From NCBI GenBank assembly GCA_016872115.1, contig VHBC01000018.1, positions 1 to 44,489 on the forward strand: a stretch of 44,489 nucleotides of DNA. The letters are read 5' to 3'. Shown here in pieces: positions 9,401-16,601 of this stretch (positions are counted from its first letter, which is position 1; every line of letters begins with the position of its first letter). The translations under genes were made by a program, and so were the position numbers. Below the pieces are notes generated by a model, which did no database searches, was not told the origin of the DNA, and saw nothing but the letters and a program-made list of their open reading frames with translations. The DNA is from Sphingomonadales bacterium. GTDB lineage: Bacteria > Bacteroidota > Bacteroidia > Flavobacteriales_D > Crocinitomicaceae.

Positions 9401-9660
9401 ACGATAAATGAAAGGTGAAAGCTCAACATCGCAATTTTCTCACGGCTCCACATTTTATAGCGGAAAATATTGGATATGAGTGCCAATGTTAAATACAAAA
9501 GTAGCCCCTCAAACCAAAAGGCGTTGTAAACAGTGATTTTTGCAGCTTGAGTACCATGTATTGATTCGATAAATGTGGCAGTACCAATGGCTACAAAAAA
9601 AGCGATTAAACCTACGCTCGCCCAGCGCATTGCAAATAATTGAGAGAGGAGTTTGTCCAT
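6439..9660 (-). CDS. ccsBA: Cytochrome c biogenesis protein CcsBA (fused CcsB/ResB and CcsA)
   Basis: A 1073-residue inner-membrane fusion that carries out system II cytochrome c maturation: heme export and ligation to apocytochrome CxxCH motifs. The N-terminal ResB/CcsB part has membrane segments in about the first 100 residues, a long periplasmic domain and a further segment near residue 460. The C-terminal CcsA part holds multiple membrane segments and the heme-binding tryptophan-rich WWD motif, [20 protein letters not shown] (about 955-975). Between the halves is a second hydrophobic segment ending in FAQ, followed by a His-rich stretch (about 508-530). Fusion and length match other Bacteroidota proteins. 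The downstream pseudouridine synthase gene is coupled by overlap. A TATTTTTG lies 16 bases upstream of the ATG (complement of 9677-9684). Confidence 0.95.
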   Translation of the reverse strand: [1073 protein letters not shown]

Positions 9661-9739
9661 CCGAGGAATTTTTTGACAAAAATAGCCATTGTATGCGCAA
9701 CATTAATAGAAAGCCCTTAATCTTGTCAAAAAAAAAACG

Positions 9740-10711
9740 ATGCGTTTCTATCTTTTACTATTTGCGCTTATTTCTTTCTCTGTTTTTGGTCAAAAAAACC
9801 GTAAAAATATTTGGAATACAGCACAGTACTTGCGGCCTCACCCTTTAAATGTGTCACAAGGAGTGCTCTATCGTTATGAACTGCCATTTTGTGATACAAC
9901 GCGTACGGTAGATGTTTATATCCCCAGTGATTACAATGTGCAGCAAAAAGTCAAAACGCTTTATATGCACGATGGCCAAATGCTCTTTGACAGTACCCAA
10001 ACTTGGAATAAGCAAGAGTGGGGCGTTGACGAACTTTTTGGTAAGCAGCTCAAAGGCCTTCAATATCCGCCTTTTATAGTCGTAGGGATTTATAACGATC
10101 CACCAAATCGGTACGCCGAATTTTTCCCCCAGAAAGTAGCTGACTACATGCCAGACAGCTATCGCAATCAATTGCTCTCAAAATTGTGGAATGGCCAATT
10201 GAGGGCAGATGCCTATCTGAATTGGATTGAAGATACTTTGGTTCCTTTCATTGAGCACGCTTGTGTTAATGTCAGCACTAAAACAAAAGACAGAATGGTA
10301 TTAGGCTCGAGCATGGGTGGACTCATTTCACTTTATGCTTTATGTGAAAAACCAAAACTTTTTGGCGCTGCTGCTTGTTTATCAATACATACGCCAATGA
10401 TTAATTTTGGCATGTTTGAGGAAGGAATGGTTGAGGCAATGGTCATACCGTTTAATATCTATTTGGAGCAAGAATTAAAAGCTGATAAAAAACATAAGCT
10501 CTACATCGATCGGGGCACCGAAACACTAGACGCGTACTACGCTCCTTACCACGACAGACTTTTGAATACGCTAGCGAGAATCGGATACAACACACAGAGT
10601 CCAAGATTTTTAGAGGCTATTGTTCAAGGGGCTGCCCATGACGAAAAATCTTGGGCTAAACGCCTAGATGTCCCGATATTGTTCATGCTTACGGACAACC
10701 GTTCACAATAG
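9740..10711 (+). CDS. Secreted esterase, alpha/beta hydrolase (esterase D family)
   Basis: A 323-residue protein with a signal peptide (residues 1-17, cleavage near FGQ) and no lipobox cysteine, so probably periplasmic or secreted. The core matches the putative esterase family that includes enterochelin esterases and feruloyl/S-formylglutathione-type esterases: RTVDVYIPSDY, TLYMHDGQMLFD, the nucleophile elbow GSSMG (189-193, S191) and a late GAAHDEKSW carrying the likely catalytic His. Close relatives bind iron-siderophore esters or acyl sugars, but the substrate cannot be read here. It stands alone, divergent from ccsBA, with no siderophore genes near it. Confidence 0.82.
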   Translation: MRFYLLLFALISFSVFGQKNRKNIWNTAQYLRPHPLNVSQGVLYRYELPFCDTTRTVDVYIPSDYNVQQKVKTLYMHDGQMLFDSTQTWNKQEWGVDELFGKQLKGLQYPPFIVVGIYNDPPNRYAEFFPQKVADYMPDSYRNQLLSKLWNGQLRADAYLNWIEDTLVPFIEHACVNVSTKTKDRMVLGSSMGGLISLYALCEKPKLFGAAACLSIHTPMINFGMFEEGMVEAMVIPFNIYLEQELKADKKHKLYIDRGTETLDAYYAPYHDRLLNTLARIGYNTQSPRFLEAIVQGAAHDEKSWAKRLDVPILFMLTDNRSQ

Positions 10712-10716
10712 TTTGC

Positions 10717-10724
10717 TACCTTTG
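10717..10724 (+). promoter_or_regulatory. Candidate -7 promoter element upstream of saccharopine dehydrogenase
   Basis: TACCTTTG matches TAnnTTTG perfectly and lies 16 bases upstream of the ATG at 10741. No TTG is seen at the proper distance upstream, so only half of the promoter is supported. Confidence 0.4.
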
Positions 10725-10740
10725 TAGAACGCACAACAGC

Positions 10741-12075
10741 ATGAAAAATATTTTACTCTTAGGCGCTGGATTATCAGCATCAACACTTATTAAATACTTG
10801 TTAGATCGCTGTGAAGCAGAAGATTGGATGCTTCATGTTGTCGATCAGAATAGCGCGCAACTACAACAGAAATTAAATGGACACCCTAGAGGTATTGCGC
10901 ATTTATTCGATGCACTTGATTCGCAAGTGCGCAGACCTTACATAGCCCAGGCACACATCGTGATCTCCATGCTGCCCGCTATACATCATGTCGAGGTAGC
11001 CAAGGATTGTATTGCCTTGCAAAAAAATCTACTCACCCCATCCTACATTTCAAGTGAAATGCGGGCGTTGCATCAAGAGGCATTAGCCGCTGGCATCCTC
11101 ATTTTAAATGAAATTGGTCTCGATCCAGGAATAGATCACATGAGCGCAATGCGCATTATTGATCGTATTAAAGGCAAAGGTGGTGTTCTGAAATCTTTTA
11201 AATCGTTTTGTGGTGGTTTGATAGCGCCTGCTTCTGATAACAATCCGTGGCATTACAAATTTACCTGGAACCCTAGAAATGTGGTATTGGCTGGCCAAGG
11301 GCCGGCGGCTTGCTACCGCGAAATGAACGAGCTCAAATACGTGACCTATCAGCGCCTATTTCAGCAACTGGATACCATCGAAATTGAAAACTATGGCACT
11401 TTCCAAGGTTATGCTAATAGAGACACTTTAAGTTACATGAGCACCTACGGCATTGAGGATATCCCAACCATTTTCCGAGGCACATTGCGCCGTCCACCTT
11501 TTTGTGAAGCATGGAATGTTTTTGTACAATTGGGAATGACCGAAGATCATTTTCAAATCCACGGATCAGAAAAGCTCACCCCCCGACAATTTTTGAATGC
11601 TTTTTTACCGTTTCAAGAAGGCGTTAGCGTAGAGGATAAACTTCTGCTGTTCGTTGCAAAGAACCAGCAAATTTTTGAACTTTTTGAAGCAATTGGACTT
11701 TTTGAAGATCATGCACCAATTGGTCTTTCGAACGCAAGTCCTGCACAATTATTGCAACATATTCTAATGGATAAATGGCGTTTACATCAAGGTGATAAAG
11801 ACATGATTGTCATGGTACATCAGATACAATATCAACAAGATTCTAAACGTTATCAAATAGACAGCTCACTTGTAGTTGAAGGACAAGACGAACGCTACAC
11901 TGCAATGGCCAATACGGTTGGCCTGCCCATAGCAATCGCTTGTAAGATGATTATGACTGGCCAAATTCATGAAAAAGGGGTAACGCTTCCCGTAAGCGCA
12001 GCAATTTATGAACCCATCCTCAATGAACTCGAAGCATTTGGCCTTATTTTTAATGAAACTAAAAAACAAATCTAA
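10741..12075 (+). CDS. Saccharopine dehydrogenase family protein
   Basis: A 444-residue oxidoreductase. It has an N-terminal Rossmann nucleotide-binding motif (LLGAGLSAS, glycines 8 and 10), and the characteristic stretch NEIGLDPGIDHMSAM of glutamate-forming saccharopine reductases/dehydrogenases (LYS9 type) near residue 125. The family interconverts saccharopine and aminoadipate semialdehyde plus glutamate. In bacteria, members serve lysine degradation or related dehydrogenations, so the lysine role is an inference. The DUF3467 gene starts 2 bases after its stop and the GT2 gene follows 7 bases later, suggesting one transcript. Confidence 0.88.
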   Translation: MKNILLLGAGLSASTLIKYLLDRCEAEDWMLHVVDQNSAQLQQKLNGHPRGIAHLFDALDSQVRRPYIAQAHIVISMLPAIHHVEVAKDCIALQKNLLTPSYISSEMRALHQEALAAGILILNEIGLDPGIDHMSAMRIIDRIKGKGGVLKSFKSFCGGLIAPASDNNPWHYKFTWNPRNVVLAGQGPAACYREMNELKYVTYQRLFQQLDTIEIENYGTFQGYANRDTLSYMSTYGIEDIPTIFRGTLRRPPFCEAWNVFVQLGMTEDHFQIHGSEKLTPRQFLNAFLPFQEGVSVEDKLLLFVAKNQQIFELFEAIGLFEDHAPIGLSNASPAQLLQHILMDKWRLHQGDKDMIVMVHQIQYQQDSKRYQIDSSLVVEGQDERYTAMANTVGLPIAIACKMIMTGQIHEKGVTLPVSAAIYEPILNELEAFGLIFNETKKQI

Positions 12076-12077
12076 AA

Positions 12078-12383
12078 ATGGAAAACCAAGAAAATCAGAT
12101 GAATATTGAATTATCCGAAGACATCGCTTTGGGTATTTATTCTAACCTCGCCATTATCACACATTCACCTGCCGAGGTGGTTTGTGATTTTGTTCAAATC
12201 ATGCCGGGAATGCCCAAAGGCAAAGTGCGCTCAAGAGTGCTCATGACACCGCAGAATGCCAAGCGTTTTTTGCATGCTTTAGCCGAAAACATTGAGAAAT
12301 ACGAACAACAATTTGGCCCTATCGACGAGCCTCAAGCAGGTTTCCCACCTATGAATTTCGGTACGCCAAGCACCATGGCATAG
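12078..12383 (+). CDS. DUF3467 domain protein
   Basis: A 101-residue soluble protein whose core (IALGIYSNLAIITHSPAEVV, VRSRVLMTPQNAKRFLHALAENI) matches DUF3467, a small conserved family of unknown function found widely in Bacteroidota. The Pro-rich C-terminus (about residues 82-101) is likely disordered. It sits 2 bases after saccharopine dehydrogenase and 7 bases before a glycosyltransferase. From memory, relatives often lie directly downstream of rpoC; here it is about 11 kb upstream of the rpoC start, on the same strand. Confidence 0.85.
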   Translation: MENQENQMNIELSEDIALGIYSNLAIITHSPAEVVCDFVQIMPGMPKGKVRSRVLMTPQNAKRFLHALAENIEKYEQQFGPIDEPQAGFPPMNFGTPSTMA

Positions 12384-12390
12384 AACGACT

Positions 12391-13317
12391 ATGTGGACGC
12401 TCAGCGTTTGTATTCCTTTATATAACACCGATGTGCGCGCATTGGTCGCTGAACTCTGTTCGCAAATTGATTCTACTTCAAGTGGGCAAATCGATTTGAT
12501 TTTACTTGACGATGCATCAATTCCGCATTTTCAAGCGCTCAATCAATTTGCAAATCCGAGGGTAAAGTTGGCGGTACTTCCTCAAAACGTTGGCCGGGCT
12601 AAAATTCGCAATGCATTTCTGAGGCATACCAATGCTGACTACTTACTTTTTATTGACGGAGATAGTACAATTAAATCCCGGACGTTTTTAGCAGATTATA
12701 AAAATTACCTCGACATGCACCCTGCAACTAAAGTATTGGTCGGTGCAAGTTGTTACCAACAAAATGCTCCTGCTTTTTCTAGGCGCCTACGTTGGAAATA
12801 TTCAACAAAAAGGGAAAGCTTGTCTTTTTCGGTCCGAAAAGAAAATCCAACACACGGTTTCAAGACCAATAACTTTTTGGTAGCAAGAAAAATACTTGAG
12901 CAAAATCCTTTTGATGAAAATCTTGTGGGCTACGGGCATGAAGATACCTTATTTGGCTTGCAATTGCAGCAAAACCAAATACCCATTGAGCACTTAGACA
13001 ACCCTGTTTGGAATCTTCATATTGATACCAATCGCGTTTTTATTCAAAAGACCGACCAGGCGCTGCGTAACTTACTTTGGATTCATGCAAATTACAATTT
13101 GAAGTCACTTGATTTACAAAGTCGCTTACTGCAGCAATATTTTATATGGAAAAAAAGAGGAGGTGTATTTTTAATACTTTTAAAAAGTTTATCGTTGGCC
13201 ACGCTATTTTTAAAAGGGCTCCTGCTAACCGGTCTATCTCCAATTTTCATATTTGACGTATACCGGCTCGGACGGCTCTCTCAATTAGATAAAAACGCGT
13301 CGAACAACTTGCGCTAA
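12391..13317 (+). CDS. Family 2 glycosyltransferase
   Basis: A 308-residue GT-A fold glycosyltransferase. The N-terminus SVCIPLYNTD, the LLDDAS motif and NVGRAKIRNAF are GT2 hallmarks, and the metal-binding DxD-type motif appears as FIDGDST near residue 90. Later motifs include VGYGHEDTLFGLQL (acceptor side, ED pair). The C-terminal 45 residues are hydrophobic (about 258-290) and may anchor it to the inner membrane. Donor and acceptor are unknown. Its 3' end overlaps the convergent GT4 gene by 33 bases, a larger overlap than the simple stop-to-stop contacts elsewhere in the window. Confidence 0.88.
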   Translation: MWTLSVCIPLYNTDVRALVAELCSQIDSTSSGQIDLILLDDASIPHFQALNQFANPRVKLAVLPQNVGRAKIRNAFLRHTNADYLLFIDGDSTIKSRTFLADYKNYLDMHPATKVLVGASCYQQNAPAFSRRLRWKYSTKRESLSFSVRKENPTHGFKTNNFLVARKILEQNPFDENLVGYGHEDTLFGLQLQQNQIPIEHLDNPVWNLHIDTNRVFIQKTDQALRNLLWIHANYNLKSLDLQSRLLQQYFIWKKRGGVFLILLKSLSLATLFLKGLLLTGLSPIFIFDVYRLGRLSQLDKNASNNLR

Positions 13318-14409
13318 TATTTCTTGGTCTTTTTCCCAGTGTTCTTGTTGAGCTGCAACCAAACAGTTCTTTTTGAGTTGTGCTAATCTTACGGGGTTAT
13401 TGATTAATTCCATGACACTTTTTGCAATACACGCAGGATTTACCAATTCCAGGATTTCTCCACAATCATATTGTTCAATTATATTTTGGATTTCGATTAA
13501 TGGACTTGTTAGGATTGGCGTGCCTGCTTGGATGTAGTCAAAAACCTTGTTGGGTAGTGCAAGCTCATAATTGAGGCTTAGTGGTTTGTCCAGAGCCAAA
13601 CCGAGGTCTGCAGCCGCGGTGTAGCGCATCAATTCATGATACGGTAAGCGAGGAACAAACCGAACTTTGTTTTGAAGTGCATGTTGCGCAACCAATTTTT
13701 TGACTTCCGGAATGACATCGCCATCGCCAATAAGATAAAGAATGGCATTGTCGATTTGCGCCATTGCCAGGACAGCTTCTTCAATGCCGCGTTGCACATT
13801 TAAACCGCTTCCTTGAATAATGAGCATTTTCTGATGTGCTTCAAGCCCTAGTTCGATTCTGCTTAACGCGTTTAGTGATTCGAGTTGCTGAGGAACGTTA
13901 CGTACAACACTTGTATTGATTTTATATTGGGCTTTGAAAATCTTGGCAATTGATTCATTGACGGTGATCATTTCTTTTAATTGCGGAAGTATGCGTTTTT
14001 CTATACTTTTCCAAAATTTTTGAATAAGTGGTCGATCGACTAACTCGGGCACTTCTGTAAAAAGTTCATGGCTATCGTAGAGTAATGGCTTTCTCCGTAT
14101 TTTACTCGCTAAAAATGCTGCTGGAAGGGTGTCGAGGTCGTTGGCGTATATAAAGTGGTAACGGTCAAATAGCAAACAAATAAAGAGCCGTATATTTAAT
14201 GCCATATAAAAAAGAGGACCTTTTTCAAAAGCGAGTTTGATCCGTTTGGTTTGGTAGCCTCGCGGAGGCATGACGGGGCTATTCCTTTTTTGGCGACCAA
14301 TTAAGTGCACCTCAAAACCGAGTTCGCTCAAAGCAGTGCAACTGCGGTGTACCCGATTGTCAGTTGCGAGGTCGCTGGAGACGGTCATATATACTCTTTT
14401 CTGGCGCAT
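13285..14409 (-). CDS. Family 4 glycosyltransferase
   Basis: A 374-residue GT-B fold glycosyltransferase. The N-terminal acceptor domain contains FIYANDLDTLPAAFLAS and LLYDSHELFTEVPEL. The C-terminal donor-binding domain starts near residue 190 (MLIIQGSGLNVQRGIEEAVLAM) and includes LYLIGDGD and the LPNKVFDYIQAGTPIL block that takes the place of the EX7E motif. It probably adds a sugar to a cell-envelope polysaccharide or glycoprotein glycan. It may work with the convergent GT2, though they are not co-transcribed. A TACTTTTG element lies close upstream of its ATG (complement of 14415-14422). Confidence 0.9.
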   Translation of the reverse strand: MRQKRVYMTVSSDLATDNRVHRSCTALSELGFEVHLIGRQKRNSPVMPPRGYQTKRIKLAFEKGPLFYMALNIRLFICLLFDRYHFIYANDLDTLPAAFLASKIRRKPLLYDSHELFTEVPELVDRPLIQKFWKSIEKRILPQLKEMITVNESIAKIFKAQYKINTSVVRNVPQQLESLNALSRIELGLEAHQKMLIIQGSGLNVQRGIEEAVLAMAQIDNAILYLIGDGDVIPEVKKLVAQHALQNKVRFVPRLPYHELMRYTAAADLGLALDKPLSLNYELALPNKVFDYIQAGTPILTSPLIEIQNIIEQYDCGEILELVNPACIAKSVMELINNPVRLAQLKKNCLVAAQQEHWEKDQEILAQVVRRVFI

Positions 14410-14496
14410 CGAAACAAAAGTAACGAATTCCCATAATTAAGGCCTGCATTTGCAAAGAGCGCTCGGTGTTGATTCTCGAAATTTTTTCAAAAACTC

Positions 14497-14526
14497 TTTG
14501 TGATAAAAAAAAGTTTTGTACATTTG
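14497..14526 (+). promoter_or_regulatory. Strong promoter of the tRNA-tuf operon
   Basis: TTTG (14497-14500) and TACATTTG (14519-14526) are separated by 18 bases with an A-rich spacer. This is an almost ideal Bacteroidota housekeeping promoter (TTTG / TAnnTTTG). Transcription would begin near 14533, about 65 bases before the first tRNA. No second promoter is seen between the tRNAs and tuf. Confidence 0.8.
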
Positions 14527-14599
14527 CAATCCCAAAACGCAGGTTTAGGGGAAAAGTTCTTTTGAAATTTTGTGAATATCCAACATTCAAACAAATAAA

Positions 14600-14673
14600 G
14601 CCGATGTAGCTCAGTTGGCCAGAGCAGCTGATTTGTAATCAGCTGGTCGGGGGTTCGAATCCCTCCATCGGCT
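14600..14673 (+). tRNA. tRNA-Thr (TGT)
   Basis: A 74-base cloverleaf. The acceptor arm GCCGATG pairs with CATCGGC, the anticodon loop is TTTGTAA, the T-loop is TTCGAAT, and the discriminator is T. The CCA end is not encoded. First gene of the tRNA-tuf operon. Confidence 0.97.
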
Positions 14674-14681
14674 CTAATGTT

Positions 14682-14764
14682 GGGGAGATACTCAAGCGGC
14701 CAACGAGGGCAGACTGTAAATCTGCTGGTGTACACCTTCGCAGGTTCGAATCCTGCTCTCCCCA
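14682..14764 (+). tRNA. tRNA-Tyr (GTA)
   Basis: An 83-base class II tRNA with a long variable arm. The acceptor GGGGAGA pairs with TCTCCCC, the anticodon loop is CTGTAAA and the discriminator is A. It follows tRNA-Thr after 8 bases. Confidence 0.97.
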
Positions 14765-14784
14765 CAAACACTAACAAAGTACAA

Positions 14785-14857
14785 GCGGGAGTAGCTCAGT
14801 TGGTAGAGCGTCAGCCTTCCAAGCTGAACGTCGCGAGTTCGAATCTCGTCTCCCGCT
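14785..14857 (+). tRNA. tRNA-Gly (TCC)
   Basis: A 73-base cloverleaf. The acceptor GCGGGAG pairs with CTCCCGC, the anticodon loop is CTTCCAA and the T-loop is TTCGAAT. No CCA is encoded. Confidence 0.97.
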
Positions 14858-14875
14858 CAATCCTTTTGTTTGAGC

Positions 14876-14947
14876 GCCGGTGTAGCTCAGGGGTAGAGCG
14901 CTTCCTTGGTAAGGAAGAGGTCACGAGTTCAAATCTCGTCATTGGCT
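14876..14947 (+). tRNA. tRNA-Thr (GGT)
   Basis: A 72-base cloverleaf. The acceptor GCCGGTG pairs with CATTGGC with two G-U pairs. The anticodon loop is TTGGTAA and the T-loop is TTCAAAT. It is the last tRNA before tuf. Confidence 0.96.
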
Positions 14948-14966
14948 CAAGATTAATTGCATTGAA

Positions 14967-14991
14967 GTCCGTTGCGCCCTGCGCCTCGGAC
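14967..14991 (+). promoter_or_regulatory. Stable hairpin in the tuf leader
   Basis: GTCCG (14967-14971) pairs with CGGAC (14987-14991) and GCGC (14974-14977) with GCGC (14981-14984), leaving a 2x2 internal loop and a CCT loop. No T-run follows, so it is not a normal terminator. Its place between the last tRNA and tuf suits an RNA-processing signal or mRNA stabiliser; this role is an inference. Confidence 0.45.
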
Positions 14992-15037
14992 CTTTATGAT
15001 AAATAAGTATATTATTAACTAAGTAACAAATACAAAA

Positions 15038-16225
15038 ATGGCTAAGGAAAATTTTGACCGTTCCAAACCACACGTCAACATCGGTACAATCGGACACGTT
15101 GACCACGGTAAGACTACGTTGACTGCTGCAATTTCTAGCGTTCTTTCAAGCAAAGGATTGGCACAGGCTCGTGACTTCTCCTCAATTGATAACGCTCCAG
15201 AAGAGAAAGAGCGTGGTATTACCATTAACACGTCTCACATCGAGTACGAAACTACTAACCGTCACTACGCTCACGTTGACTGTCCAGGTCACGCCGACTA
15301 CGTTAAGAACATGGTTACAGGTGCTGCTCAAATGGACGGTGCTATCCTCGTTGTAGCTGCAACAGACGGACCAATGCCACAAACCCGTGAGCACATCCTT
15401 CTTGGTCGCCAGGTAGGCGTTCCACGCATGGTTGTTTTCATGAACAAAGTGGACATGGTAGACGATGCTGAGTTGCTCGAATTGGTTGAAATGGAAATCC
15501 GCGAATTGCTTTCATTCTACAAGTATGATGGTGACAACGCTCCTGTAATTCAAGGTTCTGCACTTGGTGCATTGAACGGTGAAGCAGAATGGGTTGCGAA
15601 AATCGACGAATTAATGGATGCAGTAGATACTTACATCGAATTGCCTCCACGTGATGTTGATAAGGCGTTCTTGATGCCAGTTGAAGACGTATTCACAATT
15701 ACTGGTCGTGGTACTGTAGCAACAGGTCGTATCGAAACAGGTGTTATCAACTCAGGTGAGCCAGTTGAGATCCTTGGTATGGGTGAAGTTAAATTGACTT
15801 CAACTGTAACAGGTGTTGAGATGTTCCGCAAAATCCTAGACCGCGGTGAAGCTGGTGACAACGTTGGTTTGTTACTTCGCGGTATTGAGAAAACACAAAT
15901 CAAGCGTGGTATGGTTATCTGTAAGCCAGGTTCAACTACACCACACATCGAATTCAAAGCTGAGATTTACGTATTGAAGAAAGAAGAAGGTGGTCGCCAC
16001 ACTCCTTTCCACAACAAATACCGTCCTCAGTTCTATTTCCGTACAACAGACGTAACCGGCGAGATCTTCCTTAGCGATGGTCGCGAGATGGTTATGCCTG
16101 GTGACAACGTATCTATCACTGTGAAGTTGATCGTACCAGTTGCGATGGACAAAGGTCTTCGTTTCGCAATTCGCGAAGGTGGACGTACAGTAGGTGCGGG
16201 TCAGGTTACTGAAATCGTAGCTTAA
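15038..16225 (+). CDS. tuf: Elongation factor Tu
   Basis: A 395-residue GTPase that brings aminoacyl-tRNA to the ribosome. All GTPase motifs are intact: GHVDHGKT (G1), the switch [14 protein letters not shown] (G3) and MNKVDM (G4). Domains II and III follow, ending [14 protein letters not shown]. Codon choice is more biased than in neighbouring non-ribosomal genes, as expected for high expression. It is read from the tRNA-operon promoter and is followed by a hairpin terminator before tRNA-Trp. Confidence 0.98.
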   Translation: MAKENFDRSKPHVNIGTIGHVDHGKTTLTAAISSVLSSKGLAQARDFSSIDNAPEEKERGITINTSHIEYETTNRHYAHVDCPGHADYVKNMVTGAAQMDGAILVVAATDGPMPQTREHILLGRQVGVPRMVVFMNKVDMVDDAELLELVEMEIRELLSFYKYDGDNAPVIQGSALGALNGEAEWVAKIDELMDAVDTYIELPPRDVDKAFLMPVEDVFTITGRGTVATGRIETGVINSGEPVEILGMGEVKLTSTVTGVEMFRKILDRGEAGDNVGLLLRGIEKTQIKRGMVICKPGSTTPHIEFKAEIYVLKKEEGGRHTPFHNKYRPQFYFRTTDVTGEIFLSDGREMVMPGDNVSITVKLIVPVAMDKGLRFAIREGGRTVGAGQVTEIVA

Positions 16226-16249
16226 GATTCTACCAAAAGCTTCAAGTAA

Positions 16250-16273
16250 GGGGAGTTAACAGCTCCCCTTTTT
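16250..16273 (+). terminator. Intrinsic terminator/attenuator after tuf
   Basis: GGGGAG (16250-16255), a 7-base loop and CTCCCC (16263-16268) are followed by TTTTT. tRNA-Trp starts 3 bases later, and I see no clear new promoter between them, so partial read-through into trpT-secE-nusG is likely. Confidence 0.75.
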
Positions 16274-16275
16274 AA

Positions 16276-16348
16276 ACGGGTGTAGCTCAGCTGGTAGAGT
16301 AGTGGTCTCCAAAACCATTGGTCGTGGGTTCGAATCCTACCGCCCGTG
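16276..16348 (+). tRNA. tRNA-Trp (CCA)
   Basis: A 73-base cloverleaf. The acceptor ACGGGTG pairs with CGCCCGT, the anticodon loop is CTCCAAA and the discriminator is G, as usual for Trp. No CCA end is encoded. It lies between tuf and secE, a widely conserved position. Confidence 0.96.
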
Positions 16349-16368
16349 CACAATTAAAACAACAGTTC

Positions 16369-16590
16369 GTGTTAAAATTAAGATCATACATCATCGACAT
16401 CTATAACGAGATGGTCCATCAAGTAACCTGGCCTACATGGAAGGAGTTACAAAATAACACCATTCTAGTCGTCGTAGCTTCTGTGCTCATTTCCCTTGTC
16501 ATCTTTGCCATGGATTTCACCTTCGGTATTACCGGAGAGGAAAATTCATTGTGGAAGGGTGTGCTTGGCTTTATCTACAGATCATTCTAA
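16369..16590 (+). CDS. secE: Preprotein translocase subunit SecE
   Basis: A 73-residue single-span inner-membrane subunit of SecYEG. It has an amphipathic N-terminal helix with the conserved VTWPTWKELQ (residues about 19-28) and one membrane segment (about 33-53). I chose the GTG at 16369, giving (M)LKLRSYIIDIYNEM, because the only downstream ATG would cut off part of the amphipathic helix, and anything upstream runs into tRNA-Trp. nusG follows after 11 bases. Confidence 0.92.
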   Translation: MLKLRSYIIDIYNEMVHQVTWPTWKELQNNTILVVVASVLISLVIFAMDFTFGITGEENSLWKGVLGFIYRSF

Positions 16591-16601
16591 CACCCAGAAC
16601 A

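Noticed and set aside
9671-9735. TTGACA / TTGTCAA words between ccsBA and the esterase as further copies of the starch-locus operator
   Set aside because: Only half sites; no inverted repeat with the one-base centre and no TAAG flank.
14487-14777. Minus-strand frame with GFEPAKVYTSRF-like sequence opposite the tRNAs
   Set aside because: This is the well-known false protein produced by translating tRNA genes on the wrong strand.
14677-15006. Open frame running through tRNA-Tyr, tRNA-Gly and tRNA-Thr
   Set aside because: The translation is made of tRNA sequence (e.g. GSNPALP from the T-arm); the cloverleaves explain the region.
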